Source: Corallococcus coralloides DSM 2259 (GTDB lineage Bacteria; Myxococcota; Myxococcia; Myxococcales; Myxococcaceae). Taken from it: a stretch of 64,000 bases of DNA. Positions within the stretch are counted from its first letter, which is position 1. Each line of letters begins with the position of its first letter. The position numbers and the translations under genes are program-made. Below, piece after piece: positions 25,675-34,048 of the stretch. The stretch spans positions 6,732,328 to 6,796,327 of the forward strand of contig NC_017030.1 of assembly GCF_000255295.1 (NCBI RefSeq). The letters are read 5' to 3'. The notes under the pieces were generated by a model that was not told where the DNA came from, made no database searches, and saw only the letters and a list, made by a program, of their open reading frames with translations.

Positions 25675-26643
25675 TCAGTTCGGGGTCGCGATGCTCTGGC
25701 GGAAGGTGTCGAGCGCGGCGGTGAGCCGCTCCTGGGCGCGCTGGATGCCCCGGCGCATCAGCAGCATGCGCACCTTCTCCGGCAGGACGCGGGCGGCGTT
25801 GGACTGGCCGTAGCCCACCAGGTCCATGCGCAGGGTGATGGCCTCCAGCAGGTCGCTCAGGTCGGCGTCCGCGCCGGCCAGGAGCACCACGTCCGGGGAG
25901 CGGCCCTGGAGGCGCTCCGCCAGCGTGTGCCACTGCGGGTCTCCGGTCTCCACCACCACCACGTCCGCGCTCTCCAGTTGGGGCGAGTACGGCGGCAGCT
26001 CCACCACTTCGAAGGACGCGTCGCGCAGCACCTTCACGGCCTCGGCGCTGCCCACCACCGCGACGTTGCCGCTGTGGCCCATGCGCACCGCCTGCTCGTA
26101 GTTGCGCAGCTCCGTCTCCAGCGCTTCGTGCGCGGGCTCTGGAGCATCCCGCCCCGCGTCCAGCAGCGCGGCGGCCTGCCGGGCCATCTCCCGGGCGCCG
26201 TCACGCGTGCGCACCCGCTCCGAGCGGCGCTCCAGCGCGGCGCGCACCTTGGCGCGCAGCACGCGCAAGTCGTCGAAGGGCTTCACGATGTAGTCGCTGG
26301 CACCGGCGGCGAACGCGGCGATGACGGACTCGGAGCTGGCGTAGGCGGTGATCATCACCGCCTCCAGCGCGGGCTGCATCCGCCGCGCTTCAGCGATGAG
26401 CTCCACCCCGCCCATGCCGGGCAGGTTCTTGTCCGTCACCAGCACGTCGAAGCGCTGGTCCTTCAAGAGGACGAGCGCCTCCTCCGCGCTGCCCACGGGA
26501 GAGACGATGAGGTCCGCCTCCCGCCCCAACAGGCGCACGCAGATGTCGAGCACCACTGGCTCGTCATCCACCAGCAGCACCTTCGAGGCGAGCGTCCCCC
26601 GCCCTTCCCCTTCACCTTCGCCGGTCTCGAACGGGAGATCCAT
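25675..26643 (-). CDS. response regulator with receiver and diverged C-terminal alpha/beta domain
   Basis: 322 residues from the ATG at 26643; an upstream start at 26703 adds basic, non-conserved sequence. An acidic Gly/Glu stretch precedes a receiver domain with Asp26/Asp27, phospho-acceptor Asp71 (VLVTDKNLPGMGG), Thr in MITAYASS and Lys in YIVKPFDD. A helix linker follows. The second half (about 195-322) has alternating strands and helices (VAVVGSAEAVKVLRDASFEV, DVVVVETGD, PDVVLLAGAD) like a receiver without its acidic sites, or a Rossmann-like fold. No DNA-binding or enzymatic output is visible. Other two-component genes lie just upstream on this strand. Confidence 0.82.
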   Translation of the reverse strand: MDLPFETGEGEGEGRGTLASKVLLVDDEPVVLDICVRLLGREADLIVSPVGSAEEALVLLKDQRFDVLVTDKNLPGMGGVELIAEARRMQPALEAVMITAYASSESVIAAFAAGASDYIVKPFDDLRVLRAKVRAALERRSERVRTRDGAREMARQAAALLDAGRDAPEPAHEALETELRNYEQAVRMGHSGNVAVVGSAEAVKVLRDASFEVVELPPYSPQLESADVVVVETGDPQWHTLAERLQGRSPDVVLLAGADADLSDLLEAITLRMDLVGYGQSNAARVLPEKVRMLLMRRGIQRAQERLTAALDTFRQSIATPN

Positions 26644-26715
26644 GAATTGGGAGGATCGCACAGCTCTCGTCCAACTTCGAGGGTGGGAAACAGGCACGGC
26701 CACTATGCTCTCCCG

Positions 26716-27288
26716 GTGAGCTTCGAAGACGCGCTGCGGGAGAACCGGGTGCCACCGCGGCTGGGCGACGTGCGGCTTTTCTACGACGGGGGCCGCCTGG
26801 TGGGGGAATCCCTACCCCCTGCCTGGACGCTGCGGCTGCTGCCCTCGCTCCTCGTGGTCCTGGCCGCCGTGTGCACGGGGGTGGGGTTCCTGCTGCTCGT
26901 CCTGGACACGGCCCGGACGCCGGGCGCCGCGACCCTGCTGCTCGTGCTGGCCGGAGGCCTGGTGGGCGGCGCGCTGATGCTGGAGGCGCGGCTGCGGCGG
27001 CGGCGCTTCGTGCTGCACTTCAAGACGGAGTCGCTGCGGCTGGAGACGCTCGCGTGGGCCCCGGGCGCGGCGCGCACGGAGGTGTTCCCCTTCGACGACG
27101 TGCGCGCGGTGCACATCGTCCAGCCTCCGAAGGGCGGATACGCACTGGTGGTGGAGTATGGCCCGGAAGCGGCGCCCCGACGCGCACTCCTGGTGCGGAA
27201 CGTGCGGGCGCAGGAGAGCGACACCCTCTACCGGGTGTGGCGGCTCCTGCACAACGCCTTCGGGCTCAAGGGAGCGGGGCTCGCTTGA
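26716..27288 (+). CDS. two-helix membrane protein of unknown function
   Basis: 190 residues from the GTG at 26716; the frame is open far upstream, but that part is antisense to the response regulator. Two membrane helices (LLPSLLVVLAAVCTGVGFLL and TLLLVLAGGLVGGALML) are followed by an Arg patch and a cytoplasmic beta-rich domain (RRFVLHFKTESLRLETL, VFPFDDVRAVHIVQ, YALVVEYG) that resembles bacterial PH-like domains. There is no ribosome site, and a TATGCT -10-like box ends 6 bp before the GTG, so a leaderless mRNA is possible. Its 3' end overlaps the convergent kinase gene by 23 bp. Confidence 0.7.
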   Translation: MSFEDALRENRVPPRLGDVRLFYDGGRLVGESLPPAWTLRLLPSLLVVLAAVCTGVGFLLLVLDTARTPGAATLLLVLAGGLVGGALMLEARLRRRRFVLHFKTESLRLETLAWAPGAARTEVFPFDDVRAVHIVQPPKGGYALVVEYGPEAAPRRALLVRNVRAQESDTLYRVWRLLHNAFGLKGAGLA

Positions 27289-28423
27289 AGGTGAGCTCGA
27301 TTTCGGTGCCCTCGCCCGGCGTGGACGACAGGCGCAGCTGACCGCCGAACTGCATCACCAGCTCGCGGCAGATGGACAGGCCCAGCCCCGTGCCGATGCC
27401 CACGGGCTTCGTGGTGAACAGCGGCTGGAACACCTTCTCCTGGAGCGCCACGGGGATGCCACAGCCGTTGTCCGACACGGTCAGCACCACGTCCTCGTCG
27501 CGCGCCGCCCACCGCACGTCGATGCGGCCCGGACGGCCCGTGCCCTCCATGGCCTGCGCCGCGTTGACGATGAGGTTGAGCAGCACCTGGCACAGCTTCA
27601 CCGGCCCGAAGACGATGCGGATGGGCTCGCCGTTGCTGGTGAGCCGCGCCCGGTCGCGCACCTCCGCTCGCGCCAGCTTCACCGCGAAGGAGACGACCTC
27701 CGCCACCTCCGCGGTGGCCTCCATGTCCTCGCCGCGCGCCTGCGCGCGCAGGCCCAGCGCCACGCCGCGCAGGTGGGTGGCGCCCTCGGACAGGTCCTTG
27801 ATGAGCGACGGCAGGTCCTCGATGGTGGAGGACACCTCCGCGTCCGGATCCGTGGCCAGGTGCCGCGACACGTACTGCACCACCCGCTCCATGTCGCGCT
27901 GGAGCGACGACACGTTCTGCGTGAGGTAGCCCACCGGGCCCATCAGCTCGTGCGCGATGCCCGCCGTCACCTGCCCCAGCGTGGCCAGACGCTCGGACTT
28001 CATCATCCGGCCTTCCACTTCGCGGATGCGCAGCTCCAGCCGGGCAATCTTGAGCGCGTCCTCCAGCGCCGCCAGCAGCTCCGCGCGGTCCCACGGCTTG
28101 ACGAAGTAGCGCGTCACCTGGCCGCGGTTCACCGCGTCGATGACGGCCTGCATGTCCGCGTACGCCGTCACCAGCATGCGCCGGGCGTCCGGCGCGATGG
28201 AGCGGGCGCGCTCCAACAGCTCCACGCCCGTCATCCCCGGCATGCGCTGGTCGGACAGCACCACGCCAATCTCCGAGCGCCGCTGCTCCAGGAGCGCCAG
28301 GGCCTCGTTGGGGGACGAGCACCGGAAGATGCGAAACCGCTGCCCGAAGTTGGCGTCGAACACCCTCAGGTTGAGGGCATCGTCGTCCACGTACAGCACG
28401 GCGGGCAGGTCCGAGGCGTTCAT
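27266..28423 (-). CDS. receiver-histidine kinase hybrid (REC-HisKA-HATPase)
   Basis: 385 residues from the ATG at 28423, with GGAGGAG close upstream. The N-terminal receiver has Asp13-15, phospho-site Asp58 (VVLSDQRMPGMTG) and Lys109. A coiled-coil linker leads to the dimerisation helix with GIAHELMGPVGYL (His158) and a complete HATPase domain: N box NLIVNAAQAM, DNGCGIP, and GIGTGLGLS. It is soluble, with no sensor or membrane segment, so the input is probably phosphorylation of its own receiver. This architecture is common in myxobacterial signalling. The neighbouring response regulator at 25675-26643 is a plausible partner (inference). Confidence 0.92.
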   Translation of the reverse strand: MNASDLPAVLYVDDDALNLRVFDANFGQRFRIFRCSSPNEALALLEQRRSEIGVVLSDQRMPGMTGVELLERARSIAPDARRMLVTAYADMQAVIDAVNRGQVTRYFVKPWDRAELLAALEDALKIARLELRIREVEGRMMKSERLATLGQVTAGIAHELMGPVGYLTQNVSSLQRDMERVVQYVSRHLATDPDAEVSSTIEDLPSLIKDLSEGATHLRGVALGLRAQARGEDMEATAEVAEVVSFAVKLARAEVRDRARLTSNGEPIRIVFGPVKLCQVLLNLIVNAAQAMEGTGRPGRIDVRWAARDEDVVLTVSDNGCGIPVALQEKVFQPLFTTKPVGIGTGLGLSICRELVMQFGGQLRLSSTPGEGTEIELTFKRAPLP

Positions 28424-28502
28424 GGAGCTCCTCCAGACCGTGGCTTCCTCATCCGGAAGACAGGCTGGTCGCGCCGAAGATAACGCGCACGTCCGTCAGC
28501 GC

Positions 28503-28527
28503 GCCTGGGGGTACCTTGTACCCAGGC
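28503..28527 (-). terminator. hairpin between the DUF2795-like gene and the kinase
   Basis: GCCTGGG pairs with CCCAGGC, and TAC with GTA inside, with a two-base bulge (28503-28527). It lies 32 bp after the stop of the small gene on the minus strand. No T-run follows, so it may terminate weakly or attenuate entry into the kinase gene. Confidence 0.4.
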
Positions 28528-28558
28528 CGAAAGCGAACGTCGCAAACAGCACACCACC

Positions 28559-28831
28559 TCAGACGGAGGCGTTTCCGAGCGCGAGGGCGACCGTGTCCAC
28601 CGACGGGAAACGGCCCCGCGGCAGCGTGCCCAGGAGCGACACCACGTGGGAGGGCGCCTCGTTCTCGCGCGCGACCCAGACCAACTGCTCCGCGGTGAGC
28701 GGATACACCGCGCCGCGCAACGCCTGCTGCAGCGAGTGCGCCAGGGACACCGCCGGAGTCAGGGGAACCGGTGAAGGCTCCACCTCCCGCAGTCCAAGTC
28801 CCAGGCGCTCGCGAGTCATGTCGTCGTTCAT
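28559..28831 (-). CDS. small DUF2795-like protein
   Basis: 90 residues if the start is the ATG at 28831; ATG at 28819 or 28858 are alternatives and none has a clear ribosome site. The C-terminal 55 residues (LQQALRGAVYPLTAEQLVWV, then LLGTLPRGRFPSVDTVALAL) match the DUF2795 pattern of a short helical domain ending in a phrase like LPDREYxSPxDV. Family function is unknown. It lies upstream of the kinase gene on the same strand. Confidence 0.65.
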   Translation of the reverse strand: MNDDMTRERLGLGLREVEPSPVPLTPAVSLAHSLQQALRGAVYPLTAEQLVWVARENEAPSHVVSLLGTLPRGRFPSVDTVALALGNASV

Positions 28832-29014
28832 TGAGTGAGAAGTTAAGCAGCGAACCACGCCGCCTGCCGACCTTTTTTCGCCGTCCGAAGGGAGTCAGGC
28901 AGGCAGGCGCTCTGCCCCTCCATCCCACCGGGTGGCCACGCCAGCGTGGGCATCCCACCGTACCGCCACGGAAGTCCTACCCACGCCCCCGACACCGGGG
29001 AGGAGTGACGCACC

Positions 29015-29221
29015 ATGGCGAACAAGAAGAACGAAGACGTGAAGCCGGTGAAGCACGTGGAAGCCACGCGTCCGGAGCCGTGGCCCGGCATCCAGGGCCG
29101 CAGCCGCGAGCACGAGGAGGAGCTGGAGACGGGCACGCGCCGCGCGGACCAGGCGGACGTCACGGAGGCCCAGCGCAAGCTGGAGAAGGACGTCGAGAAG
29201 GACGAGCCGACGCGGGAGTAG
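29015..29221 (+). CDS. small, highly charged hypothetical protein
   Basis: 68 residues from an ATG with GGGGAGGAG 9 to 17 bases upstream, which supports real translation. It is almost entirely hydrophilic (Lys/Glu/Asp/Arg-rich, no hydrophobic core) and probably disordered; the centre has PEPWPGIQGRSREHEEELE. No domain is recognised. It stands alone between a divergent small gene and the convergent PDH operon. Confidence 0.6.
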   Translation: MANKKNEDVKPVKHVEATRPEPWPGIQGRSREHEEELETGTRRADQADVTEAQRKLEKDVEKDEPTRE

Positions 29222-29234
29222 CCCAGGCCATGCC

Positions 29235-29263
29235 CCGCCCCCGTGCGTGTCACACGGGGGCGG
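29235..29263. terminator. bidirectional hairpin between convergent genes
   Basis: A perfect 11-bp stem (29235-29245 with 29253-29263), almost all G-C, with a 7-base loop. It sits 14 bp after the small + gene and 23 bp from the end of the PDH E2 gene. Confidence 0.6.
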
Positions 29264-29285
29264 AAGCCGGCGGACCGCTCGACCG

Positions 29286-30929
29286 CTAGAACAGCAGCCG
29301 CGAGGGGTGCTCCAAGAGCCCCTTCAGCTCGCGGAGGTACTCCGCGCCGGTGGCCCCGTCGATGACGCGGTGGTCACCCGACAGCGTCACCGTCATCATC
29401 TTGCGCACCGCCAGCTGGCCGTCACGCACCACGGCCTTCTCCGCCACGGCGCCCACCGCGATGATGGCGGACTGGGGCGGGTTGATGACGGCGATGAACT
29501 GGTCGATGCCGTACATGCCCAGGTTGCTCACCGTGAGCGAGCCGCCGTTGTACTCGGCCGGCTTCAGGGCGCGCTTGCGGGCGCGCTCCGCCATGTCGCG
29601 GGACTCGGCGGAGATGGCCTGCAGGCCCTTGAGGTCCGCGTCGCGGATGATGGGCGTGATCAGCCCATCCTCGATGGCGACGGCGATGCCCACGTCCACG
29701 GTGCCGTAGTGCAGCACCTGGTCGCCCTGGAGCGACACGTTCATCTTCGGTGAACGGCGCAGCGCGATGGCCGCCGCCTTCACGATGATGTCGTTGACGG
29801 ACACCTTGAGGTCCAGCGCCTTGGCCTCCTCGCGGATCTTCACCGCGGCGTCCATCTCCACTTCCACCGTCAGGTAGAAGTGCGGCACGCCGGGCTTCAC
29901 TTCCGACATGCGCTGGCCAATGACCTTGCGCATGGAGGACATGGGCACTGCCTGCGGCTCCGGACGCGTACCGAAGGCGCGAACCTCCGGCGGGGCTCCG
30001 GCCTTCTTCGCCGCCGGCGCCTGAGCGGGAGCCTTCGCCAGGCCCTGGCCCAGCGCCTGCTCCACGTCGCGCTTCACCACGCGGCCCAGCGGACCCGTGC
30101 CGCGCACCTGGCTGATGTCCAGCCCGCGCTCCTGGGCCATGCGCTTCGCCAGCGGGCTGGCGCGCAGCCGGCCGCCAGCGCCGGAGGCCGGGGCCTGGGG
30201 CTCGCGGCGCAGCGGAACGACCTGTCCCCCAGCGGGCGCGGACGGAGCCGCGGCAGCCGGAGCCTTGGGAGCGGCCGGAGCCTGGGGCGCGGCCGCCGGA
30301 GCGGAGGTCCCGGCCTTGGCGCCCTTGGGCGTGAGGAACGCGATGGGCGCGCCGACCTTGGCCATGTCACCCGCCTGCACGGTGATGCGGCCGAGCGTGC
30401 CGTCGTCGTACGCCTCCACCTCGAGGTTGGACTTGTCCGTCTCCACCTCGGCGATGGCGTCACCGGAGGAGACCTTGTCCCCCTCCTTCTTCAGCCACTT
30501 GACGATCTTCCCCTCCGTCATCGTCGGGGAGAGGGACGGCATCAGGATGGCAATCCCCTCGCCCGCGCCGCTGGCGGCGGGAGCCGGGGCCTGCTCGGGA
30601 GGCTTCGGGGCGGCGGCGGGAGCGGCGGCCTTGGGGGCCTCCGCCTTCTGGGGCGCCGGGGCCGAAGGCGCACCACCGGTGGCCTTCTCACCCTTGGCGC
30701 CGAGGAAGCCGATGGGCGAACCCACCGTGGCGACCTCGCCCTCGGGCACGGCGATTTCAATGAGGTAGCCGTCGTCGAAGGCTTCCACCTCGAGGTTGGA
30801 CTTGTCCGTCTCAACCTCGGCGATGGCGTCTCCGGAGGAGATCTTGTCTCCCACCTTCTTCAGCCATTTGACGATCTTCCCCTCCTTCATCGTCGGGGAA
30901 AGGCTGGGCATCTGGATGGGCGTCGCCAT
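29286..30929 (-). CDS. pdhC: dihydrolipoyllysine acetyltransferase, E2 of pyruvate dehydrogenase, two lipoyl domains
   Basis: 547 residues from the ATG at 30929 (GGGAGCC upstream). Two lipoyl domains carry the lipoylation motif ETDKSNLEVEA at about residues 40 and 165, separated by Ala/Pro linkers. The peripheral-subunit-binding domain follows (ASPLAKRMAQERGLDISQV, RGTGPLGRVVKRDV). The C-terminal acetyltransferase domain ends with the catalytic motif DHRVIDG (His520, Asp524). E2 takes the acetyl group from E1 on its lipoyl arms, transfers it to CoA and forms the core of the complex. It is last in the E1 alpha-E1 beta-E2 operon. The two lipoyl segments are nearly identical in DNA. Confidence 0.95.
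   Translation of the reverse strand: MATPIQMPSLSPTMKEGKIVKWLKKVGDKISSGDAIAEVETDKSNLEVEAFDDGYLIEIAVPEGEVATVGSPIGFLGAKGEKATGGAPSAPAPQKAEAPKAAAPAAAPKPPEQAPAPAASGAGEGIAILMPSLSPTMTEGKIVKWLKKEGDKVSSGDAIAEVETDKSNLEVEAYDDGTLGRITVQAGDMAKVGAPIAFLTPKGAKAGTSAPAAAPQAPAAPKAPAAAAPSAPAGGQVVPLRREPQAPASGAGGRLRASPLAKRMAQERGLDISQVRGTGPLGRVVKRDVEQALGQGLAKAPAQAPAAKKAGAPPEVRAFGTRPEPQAVPMSSMRKVIGQRMSEVKPGVPHFYLTVEVEMDAAVKIREEAKALDLKVSVNDIIVKAAAIALRRSPKMNVSLQGDQVLHYGTVDVGIAVAIEDGLITPIIRDADLKGLQAISAESRDMAERARKRALKPAEYNGGSLTVSNLGMYGIDQFIAVINPPQSAIIAVGAVAEKAVVRDGQLAVRKMMTVTLSGDHRVIDGATGAEYLRELKGLLEHPSRLLF
30415..30543 (-). repeat. lipoyl-domain direct repeat, copy 2
   Basis: A 129-bp segment repeated almost identically at 30784-30912, exactly 369 bp (123 codons) apart, with only about ten differences by eye. 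It encodes the first half of the second lipoyl domain. Confidence 0.8.
30784..30912 (-). repeat. lipoyl-domain direct repeat, copy 1
   Basis: Partner of the repeat at 30415-30543; it encodes the start of the first lipoyl domain including the ETDKSNLEVEA lipoylation site. Confidence 0.8.
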
Positions 30930-30935
30930 ACGCGT

Positions 30936-31922
30936 TCAGGCTCCCTCGCGGTACAGGACCTTCTTGATGGCGGCGATGATCTTGGGCGCGTCCGGCTGGG
31001 TCGCGTTCTCCAGGTTCGCCGCATAGGACATGTTCACATCCAACCCGGTGACGCGCACGACCGGCGCGTCCAGGTCGTCGAACGCCTGGGACTGGATGAG
31101 GTCCACCACGGACGCGCCGACACCGGCCAGCGCCCAGCCCTCTTCACAGATGACCGCGCGGTTCGTCTTGCGCACGCTCGCGAGGATGGCCTCCTCGTCC
31201 AGGGGGCGCAGGGTGCGCAGGTCCAGCACCTCCACGCTGATGCCTTCCTTCGCCAGGGCCTCCGCGGCCTCCATGCAGAAGTAGTACATCCGGCTCCAGG
31301 TGATCAGCGTGACGTCCGTGCCCTCACGCTTCACGTCCGCCTTGCCCAGCGGGACGATGTGCTCGCCCTCCGGCACCTCGCCCTTGATGGCGTAGAGGCG
31401 CTCGCCCTCGAACATGACCACCGGGTTCTCGTCCCGGATGGCGCTCTTGAGCATGCCCTTGGCGTCCGCCGGGGTCGCAGGCGCAATCACCTTCAGGCCG
31501 GGGAAGTGCGCGTAGTTGGCCTCCAGCGCCTGGCTGTGCTGGCTGGAGAGCCGGCCGCCCGCGCCGCCCGGGCCGCGGAACACGATGGGGCAGCGCAGCT
31601 GGCCGCCGCTCATGTGGCGCAGCTTGGCCGCGTTGTTGACGATCTGGTCCATCGCCAGGATGGCGAAGTTCCAGGTCATCATCTCCACCACCGGACGCAG
31701 GCCCACCGCCGCCGCGCCCACGGAGAGACCCGTGAAGCCCAGCTCGCTGATGGGCGCGTCGATGATGCGCGCGCTGCCAAACTTGTCCAGCAGGCCCTGG
31801 GACACCTTGAACGCGCCGTTGTAGCGGCCCACTTCCTCGCCAATGAGGAACACATTGGCGTCGCGCTCCATCTCTTCGGCGAGCGCCTGGTTCAACGCTT
31901 CGCGATACATCAACTCGGGCAT
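30936..31922 (-). CDS. pdhB: pyruvate dehydrogenase E1 component, beta subunit
   Basis: 328 residues from the ATG at 31922, the usual length. Transketolase pyrimidine-binding blocks are clear: YREALNQALAEEM, FLIGEEVGRYNGAFKVSQGL and PISELGFTGLSVGAA. The C-terminal part (VTLITWSRMYYF, EVLDLRTLRPLDEE, VICEEGW) is typical of E1 beta. With E1 alpha it decarboxylates pyruvate using thiamine diphosphate and loads the lipoyl arm of E2. Six bases separate it from the E2 gene and 54 from E1 alpha, so the three are one operon. Confidence 0.94.
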   Translation of the reverse strand: MPELMYREALNQALAEEMERDANVFLIGEEVGRYNGAFKVSQGLLDKFGSARIIDAPISELGFTGLSVGAAAVGLRPVVEMMTWNFAILAMDQIVNNAAKLRHMSGGQLRCPIVFRGPGGAGGRLSSQHSQALEANYAHFPGLKVIAPATPADAKGMLKSAIRDENPVVMFEGERLYAIKGEVPEGEHIVPLGKADVKREGTDVTLITWSRMYYFCMEAAEALAKEGISVEVLDLRTLRPLDEEAILASVRKTNRAVICEEGWALAGVGASVVDLIQSQAFDDLDAPVVRVTGLDVNMSYAANLENATQPDAPKIIAAIKKVLYREGA

Positions 31923-31976
31923 CGTCGGCTCCGAACTCGAATCTCGAAAGGGTAGTGGCTTAAGGGAACGTGGGCG

Positions 31977-33104
31977 CTAGCGGATGAGTCCCGCCTTCTT
32001 GTCCGCCTGCTCGGCCTCGGCGCGGGGCTCCAGGTCCCACGTCACCTTCAGCTCCTGGCCCGACGGGTACTTCGGCCAGTTGGTGACCTTCACGCCCAGC
32101 ACGCGCTCGCGCGGGCGCACATCCTCCTCGCCCTCCTCCACGATGGTGTCGCGCCACAGCTCGTCCACGCTGGGCTCGGGCGACTCGTCGGCGAACTTCA
32201 CCGCCGCGTCCACCGCGCGCTTCTCCTCTTCCTCGATGGCCTCGAAGTCCGCGTCCGTGAGCTTGTAGCCCTGCTTCATCGCGAACTCGCGCAGCTTCGG
32301 GATGGGGTCGTTCTTGCGCTCGTCCTCCACCTCCTGCTTGGTGCGGTAGTTCGCCGGGTCCGCCATCGAGTGGCCGCGGAAGCGGTACGTGTTCGCCTCC
32401 ATCAGCACGGGGCCCTTGCCCGCGCGGCAGTACTCGGCGGCGTCCTTCACCGCCTCGTACATCTTGAGGACGTCCATGCCGTCCACCGCTTCGCCGCGCA
32501 TGCCGTACGCGGAGGCGCGCTTGTGGATCTCCGGCACCGCGGACGTGCGCGCGATGGCCGTGCCCATGCCGTAGCGGTTGTTCTCGCAGATGTAGATGAC
32601 CGGCAGCTTCCACTTCTGCGCCATGTTGAAGGTCTCGTGGAACGAGCCCTGGTTGGCGGCCGCGTCGCCGAAGAAGCACACCGTGACGCGGTCTTCGTTG
32701 CGATAGCGGCTGGCGAAGGCCATGCCCGCCGCGAGCGGAATCTGCCCGCCGACGATGCCGTAGCCGCCGTAGAAGTGGTGCTCGATGTCGAAGATGTGCA
32801 TCGAGCCGCCCTTGCCCTTGCTGTAGCCGGAGCCCCGGCCGAACAGCTCCGCCATGATCATCCCGGCGTCGCTGCCACGCGCCAGCGGCTGGCCGTGGTC
32901 GCGGTAGGCGGACAGCATGTAGTCATCCGGGCGGATGGCCTCGTTGCAGCCCACCGCCACGGCCTCCTGGCCGATGTAGAGGTGGCAGAAGCCGGCGATC
33001 TTCCCCAGCGTGTACTGCTGGCCGGCCCGCTCCTCGAAGCGGCGCAGGAGGTACATCTTCCGGTACATCGTCAACAACAGGTCCTTCGAGTACGCGCTGG
33101 CCAC
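31977..33104 (-). CDS. pdhA: pyruvate dehydrogenase E1 component, alpha subunit
   Basis: 375 residues from the GTG at 33104, with GGAGG about ten bases upstream. The thiamine-diphosphate motif runs from GDAAANQGSFHETFN to ICENN; the usual GDG is GDA here. RFRGHSMADP is the conserved loop near the active site. FCHLYIGQEAVAVG and GSMHIF also fit E1 alpha. The C-terminal 80 residues form an acidic extension (EEEEKRAVDAAVKF, then VDELWRDTIVEEGEEDV) beyond the classical length, perhaps for complex assembly. It is the first gene of the operon. No E3 (lipoamide dehydrogenase) gene is in the window. Confidence 0.94.
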   Translation of the reverse strand: MASAYSKDLLLTMYRKMYLLRRFEERAGQQYTLGKIAGFCHLYIGQEAVAVGCNEAIRPDDYMLSAYRDHGQPLARGSDAGMIMAELFGRGSGYSKGKGGSMHIFDIEHHFYGGYGIVGGQIPLAAGMAFASRYRNEDRVTVCFFGDAAANQGSFHETFNMAQKWKLPVIYICENNRYGMGTAIARTSAVPEIHKRASAYGMRGEAVDGMDVLKMYEAVKDAAEYCRAGKGPVLMEANTYRFRGHSMADPANYRTKQEVEDERKNDPIPKLREFAMKQGYKLTDADFEAIEEEEKRAVDAAVKFADESPEPSVDELWRDTIVEEGEEDVRPRERVLGVKVTNWPKYPSGQELKVTWDLEPRAEAEQADKKAGLIR

Positions 33105-33223
33105 CGCGGCATGCCTCCGTCTGGGCCGCCCCTGAAGACCCGAGGGGGAAGGGCGGCGAACGCCGTGCGCCTCTTAGCGCGCGGCCATGGGACTTCCAAA
33201 GCCTTTCAGAAACCGTCATCCAT

Positions 33224-33244
33224 CGCGCCTTTCTTTCAGGCGCG
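33224..33244 (-). terminator. hairpin at the end of the HAD gene
   Basis: A perfect 7-bp stem CGCGCCT/AGGCGCG (33224-33230 with 33238-33244) overlaps the stop codon of the HAD gene. It would reduce readthrough into the PDH operon downstream on the same strand. No T-run. Confidence 0.4.
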
Positions 33245-34003
33245 GTGCGTCACGTCCTCCATAGAGAAATGCGGCACCGACACGATTCCATCCATCAATT
33301 CCACGGCCCGTCCCGAGTGGTCCGTGGCCAGATGGATGACCGTCGCTTCTGGAAAGCGGTGGCGGTAGTCATTGGCGTGCGTGGGTTCATTGTCGAACGC
33401 CGCCACCACGGTGCCCATGCGGCCCAGGCGCGCGTGCGCCTCGCGCTTGAAGGCGTCGTCGTTCTCCGCGAGCGTGGGCTTCATGATCAGGTGCACGCGC
33501 CCGTCCGTGCCGGGGGGCGTCACCATCCCGCAGCGCGCGAGGCATGACACGGTGCCTTCACGCATCGCCTCATGGCGGCCCGTCAGGTAGACGACCTGCG
33601 CGCCCGTGGCGGCCACGGCCTGGGTGAAGGCCGCCGCGCCGTCAATCGCCTCGTCGGAGACGCAGTAGGCGCTCGTGAAGAAGCGCTCCTGCCAGAAGGC
33701 GCGCGCGTCCGCGTAGCGCTGCTCCACCTCCGCGTCCTCCATGCCGCACGCGCGCATGGCGGCGCGCATGTCCCAGCCGGTGTCCCAGTGGCGCGGCTCG
33801 CACACGGAGAGCAATTGCAGGGACCGGGCGTCACCGTACTCGCGCAGGATGCGCGCCTGGCGGGGCCGGTTGTCGAAGAGGGTGGAGTCCAGGTCGAACG
33901 CCAGGACCGCCTGGGGGCCGAGCGAGCGGGCCTTCTCCAGGATGCTCCGGAGTGCCTCGCGCCAGTCCGGCCGCACGCGTTGCTTGAGATCTTCAAAAGC
34001 CAT
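33236..34003 (-). CDS. HAD-superfamily hydrolase, substrate unknown
   Basis: 255 residues from the ATG at 34003; an ATG at 34021 with GGGGG nearby is also possible. Motif I AFDLDSTLFDNR gives nucleophile and acid aspartates, motif II is VVYLTGRHE, and motif IV is AFDNEPTHANDYRHRFP, in which the Asp and Asn/Glu could bind Mg2+. A helical cap of about 90 residues lies between motifs I and II. There is no signal peptide, so it is cytoplasmic. The pattern of an LTGR motif with an FDNEP motif fits a phosphatase-type HAD but does not identify the substrate. It precedes the PDH operon by 131 bp. Confidence 0.8.
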   Translation of the reverse strand: MAFEDLKQRVRPDWREALRSILEKARSLGPQAVLAFDLDSTLFDNRPRQARILREYGDARSLQLLSVCEPRHWDTGWDMRAAMRACGMEDAEVEQRYADARAFWQERFFTSAYCVSDEAIDGAAAFTQAVAATGAQVVYLTGRHEAMREGTVSCLARCGMVTPPGTDGRVHLIMKPTLAENDDAFKREAHARLGRMGTVVAAFDNEPTHANDYRHRFPEATVIHLATDHSGRAVELMDGIVSVPHFSMEDVTHRA

Positions 34004-34048
34004 GGACGCCGGAAGATACATGCCCCCGGCGCGGGGCGGCCCATCAAA

